Positions 46,660 through 58,599 of a stretch of 64,000 nt of DNA are shown here, in pieces (the first letter of the stretch is position 1; each line of letters begins with the position of its first letter). Both the position numbers and the translations under genes were made by a program. This DNA is from Phycomyces nitens (Eukaryota; Mucoromycota; Mucoromycetes; Mucorales; Phycomycetaceae): positions 5,022,001-5,086,000 of the forward strand of contig JAHRBC010000002.1 in NCBI GenBank assembly GCA_022702545.1, in the 5' to 3' direction. The notes below the pieces were generated by a model. That model saw nothing but the letters and a program-made list of their open reading frames with translations, was not told where the DNA came from and searched no databases.

Positions 46660-49049
46660 TTATAGGCCAAGCCCAATGTTCTTTCTTCTTATAAACGCCT
46701 GTACTGGTGCCTTGATTCCTTCATTTGTAGGCCCAATAGAATCTCCTTGACTCCAACTATTTAAATTTATATAAAAACAAAAAAGCAATTTAGAAAACAA
46801 GGAGATCAATCTGATCAATCCCACCAAACTTACCCCATCATTTCCAGCATACGGTGGCCCTTGTTGGTTTCCTTGATCGCAGCCGCATTCGATCCCACTG
46901 ATGGTCCTACGTGTCGTGTCTCTGGATTGTGGTCCGAAAGTCTCTGGGACTTTCTTGGTGCAAATCCAACGGGTCTATCCCCAAAAGATCGTCTCAAGGG
47001 TCTCTTGCGTTGAGGAACTATTGGAATATCATTCTCTCCAGCCGGAATGTCTTTCAAAGCTGTTTGGATAAATATATCAATGTGTTCCTGGCTAGAGGGC
47101 ATAAAGGTCTTTCTTGACTTGACCAAGATGATGTTTCTAGTAAAGGTTGAGTTGGTACCAACTACATTCCAATACAATCACTTACCCTGATTCAAAAGAA
47201 CCTGTGGTTCGCAATTCAATCTCATAAAAGCGTCCCAATAGACGGATGTGTTTGATGTAGGGCGACAGTTTGGGGGTAAGAGAGAACCTAAAAAAAAACG
47301 AAAAAAGACGTTTTGGATTAAACAAGGGCGCAAGATAAACATGTATTATTTCCTTACTCTCTTGATGTTGGATGTGCGGCAAAAGCCTTTATGAAGCTAT
47401 ATAATCATGATGTGATTAATACACATTATTGTCATCTTCAAGACTTACTTGTTGATCTTATTAAGCGTGCGCACTGGAGTTTGAGGGGGGTTGTCTAGAT
47501 AGATCATTAGTTAGATGTTGTAATGCATCCTGTTAGGCTTACTCTTCTGGACAGTGCGTTGGTCAAGTTTATAACCAGAGGCTTCTTTATCATTCTGTGG
47601 TGTCTCTTCGTCAGAGCTCTGTGTCAAGTCAATCATTTCAGGGGCATCAAAATACACTGACTCGTCATCAGAGCCATTGGCCTTATTGACAAGGTCAATA
47701 GGCGTGCAATCCATTGCATCGATATCCACAATATCCACGTCTGAAAAGTCTGTATCTTGATCGTCTTTAGTGCCTCTTTGTTCAGCAGGGTCATAGGAAT
47801 TAGAGTATTTTTTCATCATTGCTATATCCTGGGGTGTCACTTTAGAGTTGGCAATATAGTCATCCCGTACAGAACGTTTGTTGTAATGTAGTCTTCCCAT
47901 TAATGTTTTGGAGTTATCTGAAGCATAAAAGGTTCTATCAAGTGTCGTGTCTTCTCCCGTTGAATAGTCCTCTGAATCACTGATGTAGATGTCATCACCT
48001 GGGATTATCTTTGACTTGCCTTTACGGCGATCTCTGGATTTGTCTGGTCTTTGTTTGGCTTGGCTTGGCTTTTTCTTTGGCTGTTTGGTCTTTAGGCTGT
48101 TGTCTCCAATGGAATCCATGTAGAACCCAGGCTTATCTGTGTCAGGACTTGAACGGCTGAGGTCGATACAGTTTGTTGCTGATGGTAAAGAATCAAATAC
48201 GAATCCAAGTGTGTTTTGCTGGGACACCTTGTCATCTATTTTTTTTAATATATATACACATATACATTTGGATCATTCAGACACTAAAGACCACATCTCA
48301 CTAACTTACCTTGATTGCCATCATTTTTATCCTGGTCGGCCAACAAGCTTGGGTCAGAAACGAATCCCAGACAGCTAAGGACCGACTTTGAGTGGAAAGC
48401 ACTAGTGGTAGGCCCATCCAGCTCAGGACCACCAGACTCTTCATAGCTTGGAACACGAACGATGCTTTCTTCATGACCATGATGACTATTTGCAGACGAT
48501 TTTGTATGCGATCCTACAGCAAGGCAAGGCCGGTTAGTCTTGGTGGTTTCAGCTTGTGCAGCTGCTCTATGCACATTAGAGATTTGGATTGTCCATGAAA
48601 CAATTTACGCTACCTCTCGACAACTTGTGGCCATACTTTTGGGTCATATACTCCTCCTCGTCATCCTCAAATCCATATTCGTCCTTGTCAATATTGTCAT
48701 CCTCGTCAGTGAATCCAGTGTCCGAATCATCCTCTAGAGCCCTTTGGTTTCTTTTTCTATGATGGCTATTGCTTTGGTCTGAATCGAAAAATCCTCGGAT
48801 ATGTCCTCTTTTTCCTCCTGCCCAACCTCCTCTGCTTCTACCTTCACGGGAGGCTCCTTTCCCGCCTCTACTGACTCTGTCGCCCCTGCTGCCCCTATCT
48901 CCTCTTGTTCGGGAACCTCTCATTTCGCCATTGTGCGATCTACTTTGCGATCCCTGATAATTTAAAGGTCTGCGTCTTTGGCTTGATGCTCCCGAATCCT
49001 GCCGTCTGCTCTGGCCGTTTGATCGTACTTGCTTTGATTGTTTTGCCAT
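46660..49049 (-). CDS. SQS1: G-patch / R3H-like protein, Sqs1 type
   Basis: Eight exons (49049-48614, 48513-48310, 48235-47543, 47494-47449, 47396-47358, 47287-47186, 47136-46834, 46756-46660) give 639 residues. The N-terminal 110 residues are Arg/Gly/Ser-rich (MRGSRTRGDRGSRGDRVSRG), then an acidic, Ser-rich middle with several KR-rich nuclear signals. Residues about 448-505 (NNFIKAFAAHPTSREFSLTP onward) resemble the R3H region, though the defining Arg-x3-His is not clear. The C-terminus is a G-patch: GHRMLEMMGWSQGDSIG, closing with AFIRRKNIGLGL. This order matches yeast Sqs1/Pfa1, a G-patch cofactor that stimulates the helicase Prp43 in ribosome biogenesis and splicing. Four mini-exons of 39-102 nt encode the R3H region. 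The protein is likely nuclear and nucleolar. Confidence 0.85.
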
Positions 49050-49740
49050 GTTGAATCAATAAAATAAACTAAATTAAAGCGTCTGTAGCTTAAAATGGCA
49101 ATCGGTTTTTTTCTTTCAAATGCTAGTCACACTTTAGGGCACTGCCTGGCTGGATAGTCCGTTTGATATGCAATCATCTTTTGGCTTGGCACAACGTGTT
49201 ATATACTGTCAGCATTCTGGAGACCACTAGAACATTGTGGCTGTTCTCTAAACATATACGTATATGTATATAAATATATAAAATAATAGAATCATAAATG
49301 ACATGGAATCATTGTATTGGAATATTCAACGATTACACTTATTCTGCACATTTATACAATATTTATTGTCTTGGTCAAAAATTATATTGAGGGAAGGGGG
49401 CTGGCTGGCCATGAACAAAAAGATTGATTATTGCTATTATTATATTCGATAGACACTACATAATAATCAAATTTGGGGGGCGGGCGGGGTGGTTTATATC
49501 CCACAAGAACTAGGAAAGTTAAACAAAAGATGTGTAATAAACAATCATTCACAAGGTTTTGGGCGTTCGTTGCTGGTAAATAAAGAGGTTGTTTATTTTC
49601 TACGGTTTGTACAATGAAGGATGATGTTGTGCGTGTGATTTTGTACAATGAAATATATATATATATATAAAGAAGAAGAAGAAGAAGATGTTATATATAT
49701 TGCGCTTGGTCAATTGATATAAATGGGCTATATAAAACAG
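49050..49740. other. intergenic, SQS1 promoter and downstream 3' region
   Basis: No gene is seen. A G-rich stretch (GGGGGGCGGGCGGGGTGG, near 49475), an AT run (49652-49669) and an AGA run (49670-49688) stand out. SQS1 transcription starts at the left side, and the unknown gene's 3' end lies at the right. Confidence 0.55.
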
Positions 49741-50777
49741 TTAGGTTAGCCACAACCGCTTTGTATCAAACAGACACAGGCCGAGCAGGTAATTGGGCAA
49801 GGTTCGATTGATGGGTTTCTTGATCAGGTCCTTCAAGTAGACAATATTGGGTGGGAAATCTGGCTTGGCCCGATCTTTGGTATTGTCGGCAGAACGGGTA
49901 AACACTGGTCGGTCGAGTGAATTGTTGGTTTCTGTCCCAGCTGACCCTGTCAAGAGGTTCTGGGTCTCTGGGCGGCCGTGTGTTTGGTGATTGTCGGTCT
50001 ATAGAAATTCATTAGTACTGATCCTGTTGGCAAGACAACCTACCAATTCTTTGGTGCAATCAAAATCGAGTCCTGTCTTTTCGCGCTCTTGGCTCACCAG
50101 ATGGCTTCTCGGCGACTCTTCTTTAAATGGCCAAAAGATACTCTTCATTGGCTCCTCGTACAGACTGTTGAAAGAGAGACTCGGACATTCGAGGTGTAAC
50201 TTCCAGGATCCTGGCATTCCGCTTTCGGAGGCTGCCTTTGACGACATTTGGTGGTCCAAGGCTTGTTTTGTGGGTTTTGTATTGCTATCTGTGGACTGGC
50301 CAAGACAAGCTGTGGTTCCAGCAGAATTCAAATTTTTGTTGATTAGGTCCGGTAAGCACAGGGCACGAAAAGAGAGTTTGGTGGAATGTGGGAAACCCTT
50401 GGATGCCCCGACTCCTTTGTGTGTTGGCTTAAACATCTCGAGGGTCCTCAATAGACCTCTTCCAGCCGAATTCTTGGTGGGTCGGCATGGCGACCGACAA
50501 TAGCCATCTGTCCGACGACTGATACGCTTGGATCGAATTGGGGGACTATTTGTGTACCTGTCATGGATTGTCTGGAAATACACTTTAGAACACTCGTCGC
50601 ACTTTTTTTTTTGGTTCTTACCAAAAGATCCGTCTCTAGTTCGACTACACGGCCCTCTAGCTGGGTGATGATGTCTTGGAATTGTGTCAAGAGAAATAGC
50701 ATTTGATCGCCTGTAAAGGTCTCTGTGTCGGTGGTGTCCATGAAATCGGCGTTTGGAAAGAAAAGGTTATCGTTCAT
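49741..50777 (-). CDS. uncharacterised protein with short N-terminal coiled coil
   Basis: Three exons (50777-50622, 50571-50044, 49998-49741) join in phase 0 to give 313 residues. I do not recognise the family. Residues 24-52 (GDQMLFLLTQFQDIITQLEG onward) form a heptad-rich helix likely to dimerise. Next comes a basic, Arg/Pro/Ser-rich stretch (SPPIRSKRISRRTDGYCRSP) that could be a nuclear signal. The C-terminal third has conserved-looking hydrophobic and basic positions (FPPNIVYLKDLIKKPINRTL). No signal peptide or membrane segment is present. Both introns have good signals (GTAAGA and GTAGGT donors, TTTCCAG and TTCTATAG acceptors) and codon use resembles neighbouring genes, so it is probably real. 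Confidence 0.7.
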
Positions 50778-51889
50778 GAGTACAAGGTTGGTCTGTCTAG
50801 AAAATTGTCGAGAAAGAAGAGAAATATTGGCCTTTTTATTGTGTCTTCCTTTGGGCTGCTTTGACCCCTGACAGAATGTACGTTAAATAATCATAATGAT
50901 GAAGAGGTCAATCAAAAGACAATAGCATTGGACATATGAGGAAATTATCCTGTTTTATTTTGGGTACTGCATAACAGCACGTACAAAAAAGAAAAAGTTC
51001 CTTGTTTAAGTAATGAGGTTCGCACAGAGCGCGATCATCGGACAACTCTTCATTCAAATCAAGGCAACAACATTATATGTGTTTTATGATGTCACTTGTT
51101 TGAGAGCATACCATGATGCTCTTATACAGCGAATCCAACGAGCAAATGACCCAACCAATCAAAATTACTTTTGCGCTTTCAGAAACCCAAGTCGTGTTTT
51201 TAGAAATCGTGTCGCTTGATTGATTAGAAAGACGTGTCTCTTATTACAAAGCATGTCGTTTCCTGGTACTCAAAATGTAAATCCCAGGTGTTGCTTTCTT
51301 TTTTCAGGTGGTTTATTTCCCTTTTTTTTTTAAGAATCGTTACAAATTAACATGAGCACAATATTATTATATAAAGACGGGTACAAAGATATAAGAATGG
51401 TAGTCCTGAACTCATTAAAGCATTGGCCAGAATGAATCTGTGGTTGAGACGATTGCCACTCATTCTGAATACTCGAGACATGCGGCCTGTAGTCAATGTT
51501 TTCTGACTTGCTCGATACTGGCAGAAAAGTCAAAAGATAAAGACGCCCTTTTGAGGAAGCCCATTATAACACAGAGTTATATTTGCTATACCGTGCAAGA
51601 TAAAGCCAGGCTCTTCAATCAAAGAGATCAAAGAATAATAGAGTGCGTCAGCAGCAGCGACCCAGTTGGAATCAATCATTAAAATTGCTCAGAGATTGAT
51701 TAGTCAATATAATTCGTGTCCTGACGACATCTTTGAGAATTATGATGATAAAGTAAAAGAAAAAAAAAGCTTATCTTGGTCAAAGAACATAAAAAGAGGC
51801 TGTTATCAACTTTATTGATACTAATTCCTCTATGACCATAGTTGAAAATATTCAATAATCTCAAGGTTTTGGGCAACACTGTCTATAAC
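50778..51889. other. intergenic region upstream of the unknown gene
   Basis: The first few hundred bases hold that gene's promoter. Open frames at 51013-51219 and 51440-51682 lack motifs and splice partners and are not supported. The right end grades into transposase remnant. Confidence 0.5.
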
Positions 51890-52660
51890 TCTACAAGTGA
51901 ATGTAGTCTATTGTTCAAAAAGCAGATCTCTATTTCATTGAAAGAAAATAGTCCGCCAAAGATTGGAGAACAACATAATTGGATTCGTAAATGGGAAAAT
52001 ACGGACATGAACTTTCTCACAAATTGCATACTTCTTGACGAGGCTACTTTTGGTTTCTGTATGAAGCGGTCAAGAGCATCGTCTACAAAAGGTACTCGTG
52101 CTATTGCTATCACTATTACAAGAAACACAGTGGCTATATTAGACATCTCTACCACAGATTATATATTGTGGTCAGTGTAAAGAAACCAAGACCTACCAAG
52201 AAGATAAAGGTTAAAGGGTATATATGCTTAGGAATAGCAACAGGTCACTATGTTAGTCTCAAGACTCTTGATGAAAGAGACAAACATCCACATATGAAAG
52301 GCCACTATGTATTCACGGATAATGCACCCATTCACACACATAAAAACATAAAAAGTATATCGAATATGGCGGATATAAATGTGTATGTAACTTTTTAATT
52401 GTATGAGCTTACTCCAATAGAGCAATTATGGGCAGTGGCCAAGAGTGATATTAGGCACCAAAATGGTTTTGCACCAAGAGATACTTTTGCAAAAAGGATC
52501 ACAGAAGCTTGCAATAGTGTATGAAAATTCATTTCAAAGATTTCTTTTCACATTCTTACAAACTGTGGGGTAAATATCGAAACAAAGAATTCATTTAATG
52601 GGCACTGGCCTAGTTCAGCATGTTTACAGGTTCCAGACCTTGGCACATCCACAAATTAAA
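51890..52660 (+). pseudogene. DDE transposase remnant, copy A
   Basis: Broken frames on the plus strand carry the order of a Tc1/IS630-like transposase. CILLDEATFGFCMKRSRASS has the first catalytic Asp with the Arg/Ser block. GHYVFTDNAPIHTHKNIKS has the second Asp and Asn. After a stop and frame change, YELTPIEQLWAVAKSDIRHQ has the Glu, and FAKRITEACNSV follows. Stops and shifts occur between every block, so it is dead. Two 5'-truncated relatives lie on the other strand at about 55.2-55.6 and 59.0-59.3 kb. Flanking sequence after the C-terminus (AAGATGACAACAG and a CTGGACAAT word) is also shared, marking the element end. Confidence 0.8.
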
Positions 52661-52823
52661 CAGAATGTTTATACCTGACAGAGTGTAGTTATAATATTGA
52701 ATAAAGTAAGTAGCAATACCTTTATTTTACTTAAAGAAGATGACAACAGCCACTAGGGCTTCTAAAAAAAACAAAAAAATTGTCTATCTGGACAATCAAA
52801 AAGAAAAAACGTCCAGAATTCTA

Positions 52824-52851
52824 GCCTTTTGGTTTTCGAAAACCAAAAGGC
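52824..52851. repeat. perfect 28-bp palindrome
   Basis: The arms are GCCTTTTGGTTTT and AAAACCAAAAGGC around a central CG, with no mismatch. It sits 50 bp beyond the shared end of transposase copy A and could form a hairpin. It may be a terminal structure of a mobile element. Confidence 0.95.
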
Positions 52852-53174
52852 ACTTTTCAATCATGTCAATGACTATCTCCAACTAGAGTATGCTATAAGC
52901 TTCAAGACATACAAAGGTAAATGGAATATCATTAGGTAAATTGTACAAGTTTAATACCTTTGCCTTTCTTTTTATTTAGTCAATGTAAACGTCAAACTTG
53001 AGAGGAAATACGACCGTCTGTTGTTGTTCATATTGCACCAAAGCCTATAAATCATTTTCGGGGATCTACAAGTACCTAAAGAGATTTGGAAGGAAATGTG
53101 AAATCGACAAAGGCACGGTATTCAAAGAAGGCAAGGCTTTTGCACCTTTTTTTCTCTCATTTTACTTTGAACAG

Positions 53175-53995
53175 GCTCTCCCACCCCCGATCTTGACATT
53201 GAAAATTATGTAGTGCATATCCCTTTACAAGATTACCCATTGTATGACGATTTTTTGCCAGATCCTATTGATACTAGTAGACTCGACTCTTTTGCTGAAG
53301 CTGTTGTTCAAGTTTGTCAGTCTATGGAGGCCAATGAGGATTAAACCCCAAAGAATGAGTGGATAATCGACAAGTTGAAACTTGAGCCAATAGCTCTGAT
53401 TAAACATGAATCGACTCACAAAGCAGAGTATAACGCTTTCACACATGCTATAAACATCCAGCGTATGTCAAGAAATCGGTTTATTTGCCATCCAATTGTT
53501 CCAACAAAGTGAAAACTAGAACAAAGACCCTCAAATGAGATCTTGGCAACATCGTTTGTACAATTGATTCATTCGACTCCCCTTTGCGATATCTTGTTGC
53601 GACGACAACATCTTGAAGTCTATAGCCAAGTCTGTCAAGTTTTGAATTCTGACTGGGAATACATACCAAACATCAAATATGACTGTGCTCAAGATCTTGC
53701 TGGATCTATCTTGGTGAATGAATAATATGGACATGCTGTTCTTGTAAACAATCTCGAAACCTATTTTTGTCTATATTCAGTGGATATTTACCGCGAGCTT
53801 CCCAATAAGCATGGATCTATACTACCGCCAACGGACTATTACGAGAATGTCTGGCCATGTATTCTTACTACCAGTTATGGAAAAAAATTGACCGTTGGAA
53901 CACAAGCGATTAATGTATTGGTCACCTTGACTATCCGGCTAGATATCAGGGAGGAGCCAAAAGTTGGGCCGACAACATGCATAGTAGATTTTTGA
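53175..53995 (+). pseudogene. decayed reading frame of unknown family
   Basis: After a splice-acceptor-like TTTACTTTGAACAG, one frame stays open for about 270 codons except for three stops (TAA near 53342, TGA near 53509, TAA near 53723). It reads SPTPDLDIENYVVHIPLQDY, LATSFVQLIHSTPLCDILLR, SVDIYRELPNKHGSILPPTD, VWPCILTTSYGKKLTVGTQA and on to a stop at 53993. Composition is plainly protein-like and unlike the AT-rich flanks. Exon-like traces occur upstream (from about 52740) and weaker ones to about 54340. It lies between transposase copies A (plus) and B (minus), so it may have been carried by, or trapped between, mobile elements. I do not recognise the family. Confidence 0.55.
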
Positions 53996-54299
53996 ACAAA
54001 AGACATTAAAATATTCATTAATCATGGAAGCTAGCAAAAGGCTGTGAAGCTATCGAAAGATACCACGGCAAGACAATTAGAGCTATTTAATTTGACGAAT
54101 CAGTTGCGACAGATCCGTTCACATTTTCACCACCCTTTGTCGCATTACTTGATTCGTGAATCAAGCTTTTTTTTGCAAGGTAATTATCTTGCCAACCACT
54201 CTCAGTATTCACCTTTGAGAATCATAAAAGTGGGAGCAACAAAACTGAGTTTCATGAAAGAGCATCCACGGTAGCCCCATGACTGTTCAAGATAATTTT

Positions 54300-54837
54300 A
54301 CACCAGACTCTGTCTGGGCGAAAACCATTGTTACTAAAAAACCCAAGTAAATCGACAGGCTTTGCAGTGTACAGCTGAAAAAAAAATTGAGATATGCTTG
54401 GGAATATGGCAATATTAAAACCTTAAAGCTGTAATGCTACGCACTAATTTAATATCTGATAGATACATTTTAATAAATACCCAGTTTGTATGTTAAATAA
54501 CAATTGACTAAATATTACATGTTAACATTTTGGATTCTAAAACTCGATGTGAGTTTAGTTATAAAGAGTGTGTATGAACTCTATTCCAAAAGCTCATGTG
54601 TAGGCTATTACAAATTAAGAATAAAAAGAAATTATTGGGCACAAACGTAGTTTGTAGTTGTTGTTATCTTCTCAACACTAGATGAATGGTTTAGGAAATA
54701 TAACAACAATTGAAAGAGTGTATGTTAATGTTTTCATAAGCATATTCAAGTAAAAGGTCATCACCAAGTATAATCTCACAATCGAATAAATATCATAATC
54801 TAAAAGTACTAATTATTAAAAAAAAAATACTTTTTTA
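54300..54837. other. AT-rich spacer
   Basis: No gene is seen. It lies between the decayed reading frame and the left copy of the duplicated segment. Confidence 0.6.
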
Positions 54838-56791
54838 TTTGAGAGCAATAGACCAGATGATAGAGTATCATTCAATTAATAAAAGATATTCAAGTCAACC
54901 TTTGTTGTTAATATAAGATTTTGCTTGATCTATAAATATTTCTTCTTGTGTTGTTGATACTTTCAAATGACAATTAGATAATGACTTAAAGTGATATTTG
55001 GTTTGTCCAGACAGCCAGGGATTCTGGAATTTCGATTTTGTAATTGTCCAGACAAGCAGTCATTCCGGTTTCTTCATGGGTCTTGGCAACTGTTGTCATC
55101 TTTAAGTAAGATGAGATTGTTGCTCCTTGATTTATTCAATAGTATCACTACACACTGCCAGTGATCATTAAATCAACTCTTTGTTTCGAAATTTATCCAA
55201 CAGCTTGTAAGAATGCAAAAAGAAGTCTTTGAAATGAATCTTCATACGATGCTGCAAGCTTGTGTGATTCTTTCTGCAAAAGTATCTCTTGGTGCAAAAT
55301 CATTTTGGTGCTTAATATCACTCTTGGCTACTGTCCATAATTGCTCTATTGGAGTAAGCTCATACAATTAGAAAAATACATACACATTTATATCCGCAAT
55401 ACTTGATATACTTTTTATGTTTTTATGTGTGTGAATTGGGCCATTATCCGTGAATACATAGTGACCTTTTGTATGTGGATGTTTGTCCCTTTTATCAAGA
55501 GTCTTGAGACTAACATAGTGACCTGTTGTTATTCCTGAGCCTATATACCTTTTTTTAATTCTGAACAAAAATGTGATTAGTTTAGAACTACTATTCTCAT
55601 TCACATCTTTGTGCTCATGTTATCTTACAACAATTGAAAAGTAAAATACATGAAAAAACAGCACTTGAAATGTATGTTCCGAGTACCAAGAAACGAAACG
55701 ATTTCTAAAAACACGATTTTCAGTTCAATTGTCCTGAAATATTTCCTGTTGTATTCATTGTATAGCGTGTCTCTTTGTAATGTTGTCTGAATGTAAAGAG
55801 CTTTGAGATACGTGCAGTGTAAACGAGGGATCCTCTGTGGGGAAGGAAAGTTACGCGCCCAAAGAAATGGTGGTGGATAAAAGGCGAGGGAGCAATGATC
55901 ACAGCGATACGGCAATAGAGAGTAGTAAAATGGTTTCTCTCGTCGTCTCTGAAAATACTAGTTGGCCAGAGTGACCAATGTCTTTGGTGATACCTATCTA
56001 ATTCATAGACAAAGAGATTCATTTTATTTGAAATGTGAGATTGTGGTATTTTATCATTAGGTTTAGAGTAGTACTAGCACGCTGGTTTGGCTCTTATTGG
56101 ATACCCAAGGGTGCCACTCTCAATCTGTTTGAACAATCTGAAATTCCGGGCCGGGATTCAATACATATTTAGGAAATACATTACGATTTCTCAAGCAGAA
56201 CATACATCTATATACATCATATCTTGGGATTTGTACCACTATCTACACCATGCCTATCATATGGAGACCGGCTCAACAAAGGCCAGCAATGAGAGGTAGA
56301 AAAAAAAGGGTATTTCCCAGCATCATTTCTGCATCACTCTGTGCATATCTGCATTATGGTGCGTGTGAACGTGGCTTTGGCGCATTCCTCACAGGACATG
56401 AGCAGAAAAAAAGCAAAACAGAGGCTTGAAGTGGGCTTGATTTGTGGTCATAAAACCAAAAATGAATTCAATCCTGAGGCTTTAATGGCTATATCCTCTA
56501 GTCACCAAACCCACAATTCTGCAAACAATTGCTGTGTCCAAGCCATTTGTCTCAAAATAATAGTGTCTCAAACCAAAACGACATCTTATGCACTGTTTAG
56601 CCTGTGGTAATTTGAGTCTACGAGATCAGCAGACTAGATATACAAATGTGTGTCTTTTTCACTTGACACGATTCTTTAACCTCGGATGCCTGCAACCCAC
56701 GACTCTAATCTTTTACTTGGCTGACCATATACTGCAATTACGCCTTTATTACATGCAAGACGATAAAGATGAATCTGTCGTCAAGTGTTTA
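54838..56791. repeat. left copy of a 1.95-kb direct duplication
   Basis: The segment recurs in the same orientation at 58600-60563, offset about 3,762 at its left end and 3,772 further right. From the left end to about 55567 the copies differ at roughly one base in ten. From about 55568 (AATGTGATTAGTTTAG) to 56791 (TCAAGTGTTTA) they are near identical, with only scattered substitutions and a one-base length difference in an A run near 56300. The diverged part contains transposase copy B. The near-identical part has open frames on both strands but no recognisable protein. Confidence 0.93.
55180..55604 (-). pseudogene. DDE transposase remnant, copy B (5'-truncated)
   Basis: On the minus strand the frame reads GSGITTGHYVSLKTLDKRDK, then GHYVFTDNGPIHTHKNIKS with the second catalytic Asp, then stops. 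The Glu block (LTPIEQLW) is present further on in broken frame, followed by the same 3' flank as copy A. The N-terminal part with the first Asp is missing. It is replaced at about 55568 by the unrelated duplicated segment. Confidence 0.75.
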
Positions 56792-58599
56792 ATCTATATC
56801 AGTAAATCGACACAGCGTAAAGCGAGTCACAAAATTAAGCATTAATCAATTGCATGTCTTTGTTTGTCAATCCCTTCTTTATTCTTTACGCATCACAATC
56901 TACATACTAGGATCGATTTTTGAACCGTCTTGTTTTTTGTTTGGGAGCAGACTTTGTTAACTAAAGTCGCCAAACCAAAGTCTATTAATAATACACTTTG
57001 AATCAGTAAAGACTCTAGAATATATCAATTCATACAGCTCGAACAAACTGGCAACAGTCGATTCTAATCCACTCTACCAAAATGTCAAGAATATTACTTG
57101 TAAAAACAGTGTCAAACATGAATTACTGTTCATTACAATCATCTCTTTCTTGGTTTGGTTTCCGTATATCAAAAAGTAAATGAAACTTATGTGTTGACTT
57201 GTGCCTTATCATATTGTTAATTCCTATAGTCCTTGGCTTGCTTTCTGCTGTGTCGATTTAATGGTATCCTCAATATTGCCGGCCGGAATGAAAAATTGAT
57301 GTAGTTCCAAAGACGAAACACACTACAGAAATAGAAAGCTTGCTAGAACATACCAGTTTTCTTTTGTTCTTTTTTTTTTAAAACGTAAGAGACCTTAACA
57401 ATGATTAATGAGATCAACAAAAAAGATATCTACAAAAATAACATATCTTTGAAAGCTATTTAGAAAAAACCTCAAAAGCAACATTTAATCAATTTGTTAT
57501 GAAGAGAGAAAAAGAGTATTGCAGTGATTGATGTTGGAACCACTTCAGAATTGCGTTTAATGAAACATTGGATTAGCATGTATAATAACCTGACGTCCAT
57601 GCGACGCACCACTGCCAATCTGAAGAAGATCCCTACCAGATATTCTGCCAAATTCCAAGCTATTCACAAAAATATAAAAGCTCTTGGAGATACAAGCGAC
57701 AGTATGGATTAGACTCCATTACTACTCTTGGTAAATCCGCAAAGTCAGCTTCAATCAGTCTCGAAAAATATAAAGACCTCGGTTTAGAAAACGAAGAGAA
57801 CGGCGATGAACAAGAAGAAAGCGCTGATAAGCAAGTAATAAACAATGAACAAGAGAGCGATAAACAAAAACATAAAGGGAGTGAGCAAGCGATGCACTAT
57901 CTATTCAACTAGGTACTTGTAGTGGCCAAAAAGAGGATCCTTGAAGATGTCATACCACTTTCCGACTCATTATACATACCCAAAATGAAAGGGTTGCCAT
58001 TTGTTCTACTAAACAAGGCAGCGAAATTACTATGCCAATAAAAATCGACTGCAAAGACATGGAATTAATGAAGCTCTGTTTGTCACGTAACATCAATTTT
58101 ATAAACTGTGATCACAGAGAGAAATATGCAGCAGAGTTCGATACGACAACATATAAAGAGATTATAGACGAATACGAAAAACGTAGAACACTGCTACCGA
58201 GTTCAAATGCTGTAAAGATTGATAATATTTTCAACAACCTATTAGAATATCGTTTTGGTAAAAATGCCAATAGAATATCACAATACTTTGACAACCAAAA
58301 ACCTGCTAAACCATATAAAACGTCTGATAATTACAAAATGCCTCACATTGTATAGCCAAATATTTTCAATTTCAAGTTCTGGATGAAGCAGTCTGAAGAG
58401 ATGATGGGTAGTTATTTAGTAAATATGTATCTTTGAAAGTTCATTGAATTAATGAATATATTATTTGAAGATGAAAAATATGTCGCTATATATGATGGAG
58501 AAACAACTTCTCAAGCTAGTAAATATATGAAAATACTAAATGAAGATGAGGCAGACAGTGCAAGACAAATGAATATATGGTGCAACTATTCTTGTGTCA
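56792..58599. other. spacer between the direct repeats, with coding-like fragments
   Basis: Most of this is AT-rich. On the plus strand, 57524-57712 (MIDVGTTSELRLMKHWISMY and on), 58032-58355 (IKIDCKDMELMKLCLSRNIN, then KEIIDEYEKRRTLLPSSNAV) and 58379-58600 (FWMKQSEEMMGSYLVNMYL, then YDGETTSQASKYMKILNEDE) look like parts of one decayed protein gene with several frame changes. I do not recognise it. Nothing else is seen. Confidence 0.4.
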
